Positions 49,109 to 59,090 are shown, counted from the stretch's first letter. The stretch: DNA of 64,000 nt from Hydra vulgaris (GCF_038396675.1 NC_088920.1:22192001-22256000); one strand, 5' to 3'. Numbers and translations are program-made. The notes: generated by a model from the letters alone, not told the origin.

Positions 49109-50917
49109 ATGTTACAAATCGACCCAAAAACGTCCATGGAGGTAGTTACTGATATTGGTGCTGCTACAGCCCAAACTATTGTTAATGCACAGGCTGCTTA
49201 TAAAACCTATGCCCAAGTTACAACAAACAACAACTACATTAACGACCACAAATCCCTTAAAAATACCCTTTTGTGTAAAGTCCAAACTAAAGTTAGTGAC
49301 AACGATTTTCTATTAGCTATTGAAGAGTCAGGATATGACAAATATCTATTTGGTTACCAACAAATTAGAAATGGCTCAGTTATCGAAATTGTTATGAAAA
49401 ATGATTTAATTAAACATACAATTCTTGAAAAAGGTATTAATATCAATGGTGTAAAACATCCTTTCTACCCCTCTACCCCAAACAGGAATTTCAACAAAAG
49501 AGTGACAATATCAATACTAGGTTTGCCAATAGAAGAAAGCAATTTTCCAGCTGGGAAGTACCTCGAGGAGCTGGGATATGGAAGGCACTTACGAACTAAG
49601 CCTTTACTAAGAAGTACACCTAAAAACAAAACGCCATACTATTCCGGTATTATAGTCGTGATTATGGACAACCTTCAAAAGCCAATCCCTAGATTCATTA
49701 ACTTAAATGGTTATGAAGTTAGGGCAATTTACAACGGTCAAGAAGATGTGGGAAGACCACAAAAAAAATATACAACTAACCAACAAAAAGATCCAAACGA
49801 TTATAACAAACCATCTAATAATAATCGCTTGGACACAACTTATGTAGAAATTGAAAATCCAAATCACATTATAATAAATGAAAGCACGGTAATAGAAAAC
49901 GAAGTAAATAAATATAAAGAGAAAGTACAAACACAAACATTAGAAACGGCTACAGAATCCCAACTGAAAACAAATCTCGAAAGAAGAACAACGAACGATT
50001 TGGATACAAGTAAAACCAACGAAGTCAAAAAGGTAGCAGATAAAATAAACGAACAGGATAGTGAAGAAGAGGATAGTCTCAAGGATGATAATGAAGATGA
50101 TGATAAAAGTAATGATGGCGATGATAGTAAAGATAGGAATGATTATAAAGATAAAGATGATAGTAAAGATGACGATGAAAAAAATGATGACGATGATAGT
50201 AAAGATGGCAATGAAAGTAAAGATAATGATGATAGTAAGGATAACGATGAAAGTAATGATGGCGATGGTAGTAAAGATGACGATGATAGGAAAGATGGCA
50301 ATCCTAGTAAGGATAAAGATAATAGTAAAGATGATAACGATAGTAAAAATAAAGATGATAGTAAAGATGATAATAATAGTAAAGTTAATGCTGATAGTCA
50401 AGACGACCATGATTGTAATGATAATAATAGCAATAATGAAAGTAGTGAGGATGAATGTGAAGTGCCTGATGAATTTTTAAAATTGTACCACTTAGACAAA
50501 GTGGATTATAATTGGAATCTTTTTAAGAAATTTGATAGACTGAACTGCAGTGAAGAAGAACTGAAAAAGTTTAAAGTGTATAAAAAATATGAATGGGTAC
50601 AATATGAAAGAGCTGTAGGCATGTACAAATCATTTGAAAAAAGAACTGATCAACTTATTCCAATTGCATTTCAGCAAATGGATTCAGGTGATATGTATTC
50701 ATACAACATGAAAGAATTCAAAAACGTTAATAGAAACACTGAGGATGAAACCTTAAGAAATAGATATATAGCCTGTAGAAAAGCAGAGTGGGATCAAAGG
50801 AGAAAGGAATATTCACAGTTTCAACCTGACCATGAAAAAAAACAAGAAGAGCGTGCACTTAAAAAACAAATCTACCAATCTAAAAAAGCAAAACTAACAC
50901 CACAAGCTGAAAGTTAA
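49109..50917 (+). CDS. ORF1 protein of the U2-headed retrotransposon
   Basis: Intact 602-codon frame, starting at the first ATG after the U2-headed leader. N-terminal ~220 residues form a globular domain colinear with the 51337-52359 product: both have an IP/LP-containing block (RVTISILGLPIEE), an LEELGYG/LGKFLAAG segment, then YSGIIVVIMDNLQKPIPRFI and GYEVRAIYNGQ against IIVIKNWQNPHLNPLPRYQNVDGYTLRYKHNGQ. This suggests a Tx1/L1-type ORF1p, an RNA-binding chaperone of LINE particles. Residues ~317-448 are a low-complexity acidic Asp/Ser/Lys tract (DDSKD repeats). The C-terminal 150 residues are charged, with YKKYEWVQYERAVGMYKSF and a basic helix-like end. No endonuclease or RT. Function inferred from position and similarity. 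Confidence 0.72.
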   Translation: MLQIDPKTSMEVVTDIGAATAQTIVNAQAAYKTYAQVTTNNNYINDHKSLKNTLLCKVQTKVSDNDFLLAIEESGYDKYLFGYQQIRNGSVIEIVMKNDLIKHTILEKGININGVKHPFYPSTPNRNFNKRVTISILGLPIEESNFPAGKYLEELGYGRHLRTKPLLRSTPKNKTPYYSGIIVVIMDNLQKPIPRFINLNGYEVRAIYNGQEDVGRPQKKYTTNQQKDPNDYNKPSNNNRLDTTYVEIENPNHIIINESTVIENEVNKYKEKVQTQTLETATESQLKTNLERRTTNDLDTSKTNEVKKVADKINEQDSEEEDSLKDDNEDDDKSNDGDDSKDRNDYKDKDDSKDDDEKNDDDDSKDGNESKDNDDSKDNDESNDGDGSKDDDDRKDGNPSKDKDNSKDDNDSKNKDDSKDDNNSKVNADSQDDHDCNDNNSNNESSEDECEVPDEFLKLYHLDKVDYNWNLFKKFDRLNCSEEELKKFKVYKKYEWVQYERAVGMYKSFEKRTDQLIPIAFQQMDSGDMYSYNMKEFKNVNRNTEDETLRNRYIACRKAEWDQRRKEYSQFQPDHEKKQEERALKKQIYQSKKAKLTPQAES

Positions 50918-51336
50918 AAATCTTTGAACAGCAGACAAAGTTATTTTACCACCAAAATGTAAAAACATAAACAAAAGTATATCAAAAAAAAATATATATA
51001 TATATAAAAAATAAAACTAGAAAACAAAATATAAAACATTAAACTAAAAAAATAAATAAAAATCATAAAACAAAAACTGCCATCTAGGGCCCTGTGTAAG
51101 TCTGGTTTCAGCTACAGGTCACTCTAGTTGGTTGGTATATATAAAAAAAAAAAAAAAAAAAAAAAAAAATACGGAAAAAAACACTAACTGAAACTTTTTA
51201 GTCGCGCTTGTGGTTTTTATCTGATTTTGTTGTTTATGGTTATTAAGAAGTCGTCATTGCTATTTTGAATTATATTAGTTTTTTTTGTTCCTGTTTGCCT
51301 TGTGGTTTTCTTCAAGTTACCTTTTATCGCTTTGAG

Positions 51337-52359
51337 ATGGCTAAAAGTTATGCCAGCGTGGTGGCACCTGGAGTCTCTGGTGAAACTGATAAAGTCAACC
51401 TTGGAATTTTTAAACCTTCACTCTCTAACGATGCATACACTGTACTTCTATGTAGATACGGAGATCTTAACTGTAGTGTGGAAGAGTTTCTAGAAGTCCT
51501 CGCTAAGAAAAATCTTTTGTGCTATGTCTGGGGGGTTACCAGACACTACAACAACCGATTCTTTGAGTTTGTAGTGAGCAACCCAAGTAAAGTGAGTGAA
51601 TTTCTTGCAGCAGAAATAGTTATTAAAAACGTAACTTTGTCAATAACACAGAAATATATCAGAAATGTCCATGTTTTAGTTCAAAACATACCAATTGGTA
51701 TGCTAGTTAATGGAGGTACCAATGCCTTAAATACCTTGGGGAAATTCCTCGCCGCTGGGAGAGGTGTTTTCGACTCGTTTAGCTGTCAAAAGGTAAATGT
51801 TTTTGGCGAAAATATATTTACCGGAAACGTCATAATTGTTATAAAGAACTGGCAAAACCCCCACCTTAACCCGTTGCCAAGATACCAAAACGTCGACGGG
51901 TACACGTTGAGGTACAAACACAACGGGCAACCGCAAACATTAAAAAAAGTTGAAAACCCAACTGCAGTGACAAACGTAAATGTCCCGGAAAAAACTTCTA
52001 CTGAAAAAAGTATACTCGAGCACAAAGAGCACACGCTGTCAAGTGAAACAGCAGAAAATGTGGAAACCGACGTTGTAGTCAAGGAAATTACAAATGTAAC
52101 CGCAACAAAACAAATAGAATCAAGCGAAGAAACAAAGGTATCGAGAAGGAAAAGGGCAAAAAATAAAGCAGAGTACCCTTTTCATTCTAAAAAAAGCAGC
52201 AACGAAGTGCCGTGTGTAGTAAACTCAGAGGAAATAAACAGCGTAGATTTGTTGGAAAAAGAAAAGATGGACACTGATGGCGCTACAGATGAAGACCAAG
52301 ATTTAACTTTTAATTTTGATAAATACGATGCCTTAAGTTGTGCGGAGAAGATGTCGTAA
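51337..52359 (+). CDS. LINE ORF1 protein (Tx1-like)
   Basis: 340 codons from ATG 51337 (MAKSYASVVAPGVSG). I prefer this start because the upstream in-frame extension lacks an ATG and is Cys/Phe-rich leader-like. Globular N-terminal domain with TVLLCRYGDLNCSVEEFLEVL, YVWGVTRHYNNRFFEF, VHVLVQNIPIGML, IIVIKNWQNPHL, RYQNVDGYTLRYKHNGQ. The C-terminal third is Glu/Lys/Ser-rich with a basic patch SRRKRAKNKAE. Expected role: RNA binding in the retrotransposition particle. Lies 369 bp upstream of ORF2. No zinc knuckles are visible. Confidence 0.75.
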   Translation: MAKSYASVVAPGVSGETDKVNLGIFKPSLSNDAYTVLLCRYGDLNCSVEEFLEVLAKKNLLCYVWGVTRHYNNRFFEFVVSNPSKVSEFLAAEIVIKNVTLSITQKYIRNVHVLVQNIPIGMLVNGGTNALNTLGKFLAAGRGVFDSFSCQKVNVFGENIFTGNVIIVIKNWQNPHLNPLPRYQNVDGYTLRYKHNGQPQTLKKVENPTAVTNVNVPEKTSTEKSILEHKEHTLSSETAENVETDVVVKEITNVTATKQIESSEETKVSRRKRAKNKAEYPFHSKKSSNEVPCVVNSEEINSVDLLEKEKMDTDGATDEDQDLTFNFDKYDALSCAEKMS

Positions 52360-52728
52360 GATCTTTCTTTCATTTTAATTTTTCTAGGTTTTTTGTTTAT
52401 TTTAATTTTTTTCTAAACTATTAATTTCTCTCTATTCTCAAATCTATTAATTTTTTTTTCGATTCTTTCACGTTCTATTACGAAATGCATGTTCTATTTT
52501 TAAATAAGCGCTTAAGCTGTCGTAATTCGTATTGTTGTAGTTCGCGCTTTTTTGTGGAATGTTATGGTCCAGTGCGTCCTATTGTTCGTATTACGTCAGT
52601 TCAAACGAAAACTCGTGCTATAAGGTTAAGCTTTTTATGTTTGTGTTTTTTATGTCAGGTTGTAAAATTATTATATTTTTGTTTAAGATACACGAGTTTT
52701 CAAATTAGGAAACCTGACCCTCTCCATC

Positions 52729-55545
52729 ATGGCTATTAATATTTTAACGTGCAACATAAATGGTCTAAACGACCAAGATAAACGCACTAATTTTTTTGGT
52801 TTTCTCAAAAAATCCACCTTCGATCTCATCCTCCTTCAGGAAACAAAATCCGGACCGTCCACTGTTAAACAGTGGAGTGACGAATGGACTGGCGAGTCTA
52901 TTTGGAACTCTGGTCCGAGTCACAACTGTTGTGGGGTGGCGATATTCTCTAAATCCAATGTTTCTTTGCACGAACTAAAAAGGGACAACAACGGAAGAAT
53001 ATTAAATGTCATGATAAAAATTGATGAACACGAAATGCAGGTGCTGAATATTTACGCGCCTAATGTGCCGAGAGAAAGGCGCCTCTTTTTTGGCGACCTT
53101 GGAGATTTCTTGCAGGACACAGGACTACCCGTCCTGATGGCCGGGGATTTCAACATGGTCGAAAGCCTGCCTCTTGACACAGAGGGCACAAACAATGCTA
53201 AATATCACACCTACGGCATTGATGAACTCGGGGTCCACCAAGGTAAGTATAACCTCGTAGATGTTTATCGTTATAAATTTCCCAACAAAAGAGAATTCAC
53301 ATGGCGCAATCAGACGGCCAAATGTAGACTCGACAGAATCTACTGCCCTGAAAAAGTCGCCAAAAAAACCACATACAACAAAATTCTCACCAACCCTTTT
53401 TCCGACCACGAGTTCGTGTCAACAACTGTCAATTTTAGTAAAACCAGGAGAGGACCAGGATACTGGAAATTAAACTGCTCCCTTTTGGAAATAGAGGTGC
53501 ATAGGCAAAAAATTGAGCTCTTAATTCAAGATTGGCAAACTAAAAAACGGTCCTATACGTCAATTTTAAAATGGTGGGACGACTGCAAACTTTTTGTTAG
53601 GGCTGAATTACAACACATATCGATACAGGAAAGTGCGAAAAACAAAAAAAATATCAAAAGGATTGAAAAGGAAATCCAACGGGAGCGACAAAACGCTAAC
53701 CCGAATTTAGATAGCATCAAAGAAAAACGCGATGCTCTTTTCTTGCTCCAGTTTCCCGGAGCGTTTATTCGCACGAAACAAAAACTAATCGAAGAAGGAG
53801 AAAAACCTTCAAAATTTTTGTATAATTTGGAAAAAGTTCAACAGCGGAACAAGTCAATTACCGAAATTCGCAAGAATGACGGCACATTGACGAGTGAACC
53901 TGGTGAAATACTAAACTCCCTGATTTCATATTACAAAAACATTTACACCAAAACTAGTTTATGCAAAGACAGCCAAAATTATGTCTTGTCACACATCACT
54001 AAACGTTTAAGTGATGATGAAAATCAATTTTTAAACACCCGCCTATCCGTCGCCGAACTAAAAGAAGCCCTTTTTAAATTTGAAAACGGAAAATCTCCGG
54101 GCTATGACGGACTTCCAGCTGAATTTTATAAAACCTTTTGGCACATTTTAGAAAAAGATTTTGAAGAACTTGCCTACGAAATACTTTTCGTAGAAAAAAA
54201 CACCAGCCACTCTATGAAAAAATCTATTATTTCACTGATCCCCAAACAAGGAGATCTTACCGAATGCAAAAATTGGAGGCTCATATCCCTAATCGGCGCT
54301 GATTACAAAATAATCACGAAAGCGCTGGCCCTAAGACTTGCAAAAGTAATGGGGAAAATTATAGAACCAAATCAAACTTGCGGAATCCCAGGTAGAACAA
54401 TATTCTCAAATTTACATTTAGTCCGTGATCTCATAGATTACGCGGAATTTAAAAATCTACCTAGTTTCATTTTGTCAATAGATCAAGAAAAGGCGTTTGA
54501 TAAGGTCGATCGTGCGTTTCTGCTTCAGATTCTCCAAAAATTCAATCTCGGAGAAAATTTTGTGTCTTTTGTTCACACCTTATATTCAGAAGTTTCGGCA
54601 TCTGTTCTGAATTGCGGTTTCCTGTCAGCCTCCTTTCCTACAGAAAGAGGAGTTAGACAGGGTGACCCCCTCTCTCTTTTGCTGTACGTTTTTGTAGCCG
54701 AAGCTCTCGCTTTGGTGATCAGAGCGGACAGCAGAATCGAGGGTTTCCCGTTACCAGGTACACCTAAACCCCTCAAAATACAGCAGTACGCAGATGATTC
54801 GAACTTTTTTGCCAGGGACGTAAAATCAGTCCGCTTTTTTTTCGAAAAAATAAAACTGTTTGAAAAAGCAAGTGGTTCAGTGATCAACGCCTCAAAAACC
54901 AAGGGTCTCGCCCTTGGGGGTTTTGATCCTAAAATGTACCCAGAATTGGACGACATAGAGTGGAACAACAACACCGGTTTCAAAATATTAGGTGTTACTT
55001 TTTACACCAGACTGAGCGATACTACCAATTTCAACTGGTTAGTAACTCTAAACAAAATAGAGAAAAAACTCAAGTTTCTGGGACTACTTAATTTGTCACT
55101 TAGGGGAAAGACTACGTTGACAAATACGTTAGAAATGTCAAAAGTGTGGTTTCTGGCAAACGTGCTGCCCGTTCCCGAATGGGTAATAGAACGTCTGCAC
55201 AAAGCCATTTTCGAAAACCTGTGGCAAAAGACCTATTACAATCCGGTCAAGAGAGAGACACTTTTCTTACCCGTCAAAAGCGGGGGTCTCGGAATTTTAT
55301 CACCGAAGGAGCAAAGTCTTGCACTTCGCCTCAAAACACTCTTTCAACTGAAAGAATGCGAAGAGGACAAAGCTCACGATTATTACTACTTTTTAGCTGG
55401 CGAGTTCACTCATAAAATTTACGAACCAAAACCAAAGCTGGAACTTTTTAAAACAGAACAATTTTCCAAAACACTGGGACAACAAAACGTCTCAGTACTA
55501 CAAAACAACAATAGAAATATTAGGCAAAAACGAGTCTCTTTTTAA
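52729..55545 (+). CDS. LINE ORF2: AP endonuclease - reverse transcriptase (3' end frameshifted)
   Basis: 938 codons from ATG 52729. Residues 1-~230 form an AP-like endonuclease: ILTCNINGLN, LILLQETKSG, LNIYAPN, LMAGDFNMVE (~137), CRLDRIYC, PFSDHEFV (~224). A Lys/Glu-rich linker leads to the RT at ~440-720: FENGKSPGYDGLPAEFYK, NWRLISLIGADYKIITK, FILSIDQEKAFDKVDR (first Asp near 588), ERGVRQGDPLS, QQYADDSNFF (catalytic YADD near 687). Motifs place it with L1/Tx1-type LINEs. Nicks target DNA and primes reverse transcription there. The frame ends early at 55545 near a C5/A15 tract; homologous C-terminal sequence continues at 55740-56302. Confidence 0.9.
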   Translation: MAINILTCNINGLNDQDKRTNFFGFLKKSTFDLILLQETKSGPSTVKQWSDEWTGESIWNSGPSHNCCGVAIFSKSNVSLHELKRDNNGRILNVMIKIDEHEMQVLNIYAPNVPRERRLFFGDLGDFLQDTGLPVLMAGDFNMVESLPLDTEGTNNAKYHTYGIDELGVHQGKYNLVDVYRYKFPNKREFTWRNQTAKCRLDRIYCPEKVAKKTTYNKILTNPFSDHEFVSTTVNFSKTRRGPGYWKLNCSLLEIEVHRQKIELLIQDWQTKKRSYTSILKWWDDCKLFVRAELQHISIQESAKNKKNIKRIEKEIQRERQNANPNLDSIKEKRDALFLLQFPGAFIRTKQKLIEEGEKPSKFLYNLEKVQQRNKSITEIRKNDGTLTSEPGEILNSLISYYKNIYTKTSLCKDSQNYVLSHITKRLSDDENQFLNTRLSVAELKEALFKFENGKSPGYDGLPAEFYKTFWHILEKDFEELAYEILFVEKNTSHSMKKSIISLIPKQGDLTECKNWRLISLIGADYKIITKALALRLAKVMGKIIEPNQTCGIPGRTIFSNLHLVRDLIDYAEFKNLPSFILSIDQEKAFDKVDRAFLLQILQKFNLGENFVSFVHTLYSEVSASVLNCGFLSASFPTERGVRQGDPLSLLLYVFVAEALALVIRADSRIEGFPLPGTPKPLKIQQYADDSNFFARDVKSVRFFFEKIKLFEKASGSVINASKTKGLALGGFDPKMYPELDDIEWNNNTGFKILGVTFYTRLSDTTNFNWLVTLNKIEKKLKFLGLLNLSLRGKTTLTNTLEMSKVWFLANVLPVPEWVIERLHKAIFENLWQKTYYNPVKRETLFLPVKSGGLGILSPKEQSLALRLKTLFQLKECEEDKAHDYYYFLAGEFTHKIYEPKPKLELFKTEQFSKTLGQQNVSVLQNNNRNIRQKRVSF

Positions 55546-56302
55546 CATCCCCCTAAAAAAAAAAAAAAATTTTTTACTTAGAAGTGGCAAAAAACAAAAA
55601 GACAGTCGTCCCAGCAAAACTTTTCTGGAACAGTTCAACAAAAACAACGATGCCGTTTTTTGACCCAAAAAATTGACCCAATGGCAGTGATCAGGGTAAT
55701 AATCAGGAACATCAGGAATATTATTACCTTAAAATACCCAAATTTGGAAAAAAAACTTCACCTTCCACGCATGCGGACCGACTCAAAACATCCTCTTTCG
55801 TTTTTTACACGACAGTTTACCTTCTGCGGCCTTGCTAGCCAAAAGCACAAGGCAACAGATCGTCAAAAATAACAAATGCAAAACTTGTGGTAAAATCGAG
55901 GACAACATCTATATCTTTGCCTACTGTCCTCCTTCTGTTGAAATTTGGGAGTATTTTAAACACGTATATAACTCCTTGGCATCCCGAAACAACTTTTCTC
56001 CGATAAATTCGATTTTCTCGATTGAAACGGCGAATTTATCGGAGAAAAACCCCACTTCGCAGCTGCTGTTGACACTCACTCAAACCATCATAAGTGCAAT
56101 ATGGAACAGTAGATGCCACCACATGTTCAGCAACAAAAAAATTGACCCAATGGCAGTGATCAGGGTAATAATCAGGAACATCAGGAATATTAATACCTTA
56201 AAATATAATTATCATATCCGTAGAAACACCGCGGACATTTTCTGTGAGTTTTTTTGTATTAAAAACTGTAAAATTAGATATACACAGGCTAAACTCTTCT
56301 AG
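55546..56302 (+). pseudogene. LINE ORF2 C-terminus, shifted, with internal duplication
   Basis: After the A-rich slip, FLLRSGKKQKDSRPSKTFLEQ and later FTFHACGPTQNILFRFLHDSLP, ALLAKSTRQQIVKNNKCKTCGKIEDNIYIFAYC (Cys-x2-Cys...Cys motif of LINE C-termini) and VEIWEYFKHVYNSL are seen in a different frame from ORF2. A ~70-bp block (KIDPMAVIRVIIRNIRNI) occurs twice, at 55666-55736 and 56135-56206. The second is probably native and the first an inserted copy that breaks the frame. Confidence 0.75.
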
Positions 56303-56370
56303 AATATTCTAAATTATTCCAAATTGTTCTCAATTGTTCTAGAATATTTGAAATAATATTTTATATTTTG

Positions 56371-56465
56371 TTGAGTAGTAACAAAGCACTTGCTACTACT
56401 CAACATAATATGTGCACGGAAGTAATTGGACGTGTTTTTTTTTCTGTATTAAAAAAAAACACGCT
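56371..56465. repeat. Two stem-loops downstream of LINE
   Basis: 'gttgagtagta' pairs with 'tactactcaac' (56371-56404), and 'cgtgttttttttt' pairs with 'aaaaaaaaacacg' (about 56429-56463). They could be part of the LINE 3' end or a separate small foldback. Confidence 0.7.
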
Positions 56466-56587
56466 GAAAAAAGTTTAATCTTTAAACAAATTTTCATAAT
56501 AACATATATTTATTTACAAAAAAAATAAAAAATAAAATAACAACAGGAAAGTTTGATAAATATATCACAATAGCTGAAATTCAAAAA

Positions 56588-56965
56588 ATGCTAAAAGAAA
56601 TGTTTTTAGAATATAAAAAAGAAACTACATCAATATTTTCAGAATATAAAAATGAGATGGCGATTTTATTGAAACAGCAAGAACAAATTGTTATCGACAT
56701 TTTAAGTGCAAACACCAACATATTCAATGAAAGACTAGAAAAAGTTGAACAAGAAGTTAATGATAGTTCTAACGAAATAAAGTTATTAGTTAAGGACGTA
56801 GAATATGTTAAGTTGAGCTTGAATTTCCACGAGGAGCTGTTCGATAAAAAAATTGCCAGTATCAACGAACGAGAAAGCGAAAAATCAAGAAGAGAAACAT
56901 CATTTAGTGAAAATATCTGGGTAAAACGAAGAATATCTAAAGATAGATCCAGAAGAAAAATCTGA
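56588..56965 (+). pseudogene. CR1/Jockey-like LINE ORF1 fragment (coiled coil)
   Basis: 125 codons, MLKEMFLEYKKETTSIF... with heptad-like Leu/Ile/Val spacing through EQIVIDILSANTNIFNERLEKVEQEV and IKLLVKDVEYVKLSLNF, then a basic tail. Coiled-coil ORF1 proteins of this sort precede CR1-like ORF2s, and an endonuclease fragment follows at 57330. Assignment by context. Confidence 0.5.
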
Positions 56966-57329
56966 GAATTGATGGGTTGTAGGAAACTTCAATCGCTTTT
57001 TGAAAATAAATAGGGATTAATTAGAATAGATGTAGGGCGGGCTCATTGAACAGGTTAAAAAGAAATGGACGCTCCAGAGAAATTTTTATTAATTTGGTAA
57101 GGTATAAAGACAAGATAAAATTTTTTAAATAGCGGAAATTAATATTTTTAATGTTTTTGATATATTTTAGAGAAAACACAATACTTTTAAGAAATGACTT
57201 TGACCCTGACGTGAATTATTTTAATAACTTTTCAAAAGATACTGTTTATTTTAATATAAGTGATGCCTCAAGTTATTTAAACTCTTATTTAAACTATATT
57301 ATCCAATATTTCATTATTAAGTTTGAACT

Positions 57330-57965
57330 CATGAGTATAAGTAAAAATTTTGAATCCCTAAAAATAACTTTAAAAAACTTAAACTACAATTTTAGTGTAA
57401 TCTGTCTAACGGAAACTTAGTGTCATCATGGCGATGAGTTAGATTCATATTATTTTCAGGAAAAACGGCATTGGTAGGGGTGTATGTATTTTTATTCGTA
57501 ATTCTTTTACTTCTACAAAATTACTAAACCTCAGTGTCAATGACGCTAATTGTGAGTCGTTAACAATTGAAATTCTCAATCAAAAAACCATAAATATTTT
57601 TATAACTTCTCTTTACAGACCACCTATTGGTAATTTTGAAGACCAGACCACCTAAAATGGTACTTTTAAAGCATTTGAAAAACACTTAAAAAATATATAG
57701 CAAAAAGTCATTAAAAAACATATTTACTCAATTGGTTATTTTAATACAGTTATTCAAAAAATAAGTAATGATTAAAACGCTAAACGGTTTGTAAATACTC
57801 TACTTCAAAACAGTTTAATACCTGCAATTAACAAATTAACGCGCGTAACACGCAATACTTATTTAATTATAGATAACATTATTACTTATACTGCAATGTC
57901 TTGCCAAATCAAAAGAGGAATATTAAAAACTGATATCAGCGATCACTTTCCATATTTTCTTATAA
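57330..57965 (+). pseudogene. CR1/Jockey-like LINE endonuclease remnant
   Basis: Degenerate plus-strand translation in changing frames: MSISKNFESLKITLKNLNYN FSVICLTET, NGIGRGVCIFIRNSF, NIFITSLYRPPIGNFEDF, LIPAINKLTRVTRNTYLIIDNI, KTDISDHFPYFL. These are the ordered blocks of an AP-type LINE endonuclease. Truncated by the TA array at 57968; RT absent. Confidence 0.72.
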
Positions 57966-57967
57966 AT

Positions 57968-58076
<109 letters not shown>

Positions 58077-58216
58077 AAGCATGCAATAATAAAATTTTTG
58101 CTTTCAAATAATTTTATACTTTATATAAGAAGTTTAAACCATAACTTAGTTATGAAAAATTAAAAGATGAGATCTTTGAATTTTCATACTTAATAATAAA
58201 TTCAAATTTTAAAATA

Positions 58217-59090
58217 TTAAAATATTATAGCTACAAAACGTGCGATATTTTGTTTTGTTGTCATTGAAGACGGATGGTTGATACCTAAAATTTCAGTTCC
58301 TATTTTATCAACAGAATAATAAATTTCTAAAGCTTCGTTATATTTTCCCATATTGTTCAAACAGAATGCGATATAATGTTTTGTTGTCATTGTATCTGGA
58401 TGATTGATTCCTAAAATTTCAGTTTGTATTTTATCAACAGAATAATAAATTTCCAAAGCTTCGTTATATTTTCCCATATTGTTCAAGCAGAATGCGATAT
58501 TATGTTTTGTTGTCATTGTAGGCGGATGGTTAAATTTCAGTTCATATTTTATCAACAGAATAACAAATTTCTAAAACTTCGTTATATTTTCCAATATTGT
58601 CCAAACAGCTTGCGAAATTATGTTTTGTTGTCATTGTAGACAGATGGTCGATACCTAAAATTTCAGTTTGTATTTTATCAGCAGAATACTAAATTTCTAA
58701 AGCTTTGTTATATTTTCCTATATTGTCCATACAGCTTGCAATATTATGTTTTGTTGTCATTTTATCCAGATGGTTGATACCTAAAACTTCAGTTTGTATT
58801 TCATCGACAGAATAATAAATTTCTAAAGCTTCGTTTAATTTTCCCATTTTGTTTAAACACTTTGCGATATTACGTTTTGTATCATTCGTGATTGTATTAT
58901 TTTCACCATAAGTTTCTGTATTAAAACTTTGAACAGCTTTTATTATTTCGATTACTTCTTCAAATAAACATTTACATAGTAATAATCTTTTAATAGAAGT
59001 CGTTATATGATAGAAGGTTACCGAAAATCTTTTTCCGTTAAAACGAAACATATAGATAAAATGGGAAACAATATGATTTCCGTAATCCAT
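58217..59090 (-). pseudogene. Tetratricopeptide-repeat gene fragment (kinesin-light-chain type)
   Basis: Minus strand from 59090 (MDYGNHIVSHFIYMFRF...) to about 58217. At least five 42-residue TPRs of the form TMTTKHNIAFCLNNMGKYNEALEIYYSVDKIQTEILGINHP are tandemly arranged with a 126-bp DNA period. Stops and shifts near 58690 and 58530 divide the frame. Such TPR arrays occur in kinesin light chains and in NB-ARC/NACHT-TPR proteins, and mediate protein contacts. No NTPase domain is present here. The regular DNA period suggests recent unit duplication. Confidence 0.78.

Larger units (their letters stand above)
48753..51175 (+). mobile_element. U2 snRNA-headed, ORF1-only retrotransposon
   Basis: Element 48764-51164, flanked by AAAAATACGGA at 48753-48763 and 51165-51175, with a ~27-nt poly(A) before the second copy. 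The first ~60 nt match the 5' end of U2 snRNA (TCGCTTCTCGGCC, GGCTAAGATCAAGTGTAG, TATCTGTTCTTATC), including the GTAGTA branch-site pairing sequence, with TT to AA changes after GGCC and one extra T at the start. A 5' UTR follows with repeated GGTCTACTGGCC (48867 and 49047), then a single intact ORF1 (49109-50917) and a 3' UTR. There is no reverse transcriptase between the duplications, so it must use another element's enzyme. Confidence 0.8.
51176..56300 (+). mobile_element. Tx1/L1-like non-LTR retrotransposon (LINE)
   Basis: Two ORFs in order, ORF1 (51337-52359) and ORF2 (52729-55545, continuing shifted to 56302). ORF2 carries an AP-type endonuclease, an RT of the L1/Tx1 sort and a C-terminal Cys-rich motif. 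5' and 3' limits are uncertain: the 5' end lies at or upstream of 51176 next to the duplication of the U2-headed element, and a stem-loop (gttgagtagta.../...tactactcaac, 56371-56404) follows ORF2. Noticeably higher G+C and cleaner frames than the surroundings indicate recent arrival. Confidence 0.82.

Noticed and set aside
49940..50480. Ile/Phe-rich (-) and Met/Lys-rich (+) ORFs inside ORF1
   Set aside because: Frame shadows of the Asp/Ser/Lys tract of the 49109-50917 protein.
48764..51164. LINE inserted site-specifically into a U2 gene (as in Tx1-clade U2-targeting families)
   Set aside because: No remainder of U2 follows the element, and the duplication (AAAAATACGGA) is not U2 sequence, so the U2 part belongs to the element. 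Other copies would be needed to exclude it fully.
52485..52739. Cys-rich ORF between the two LINE ORFs
   Set aside because: Overlaps the ORF2 start, no ATG-context or family signal; probably inter-ORF spacer.
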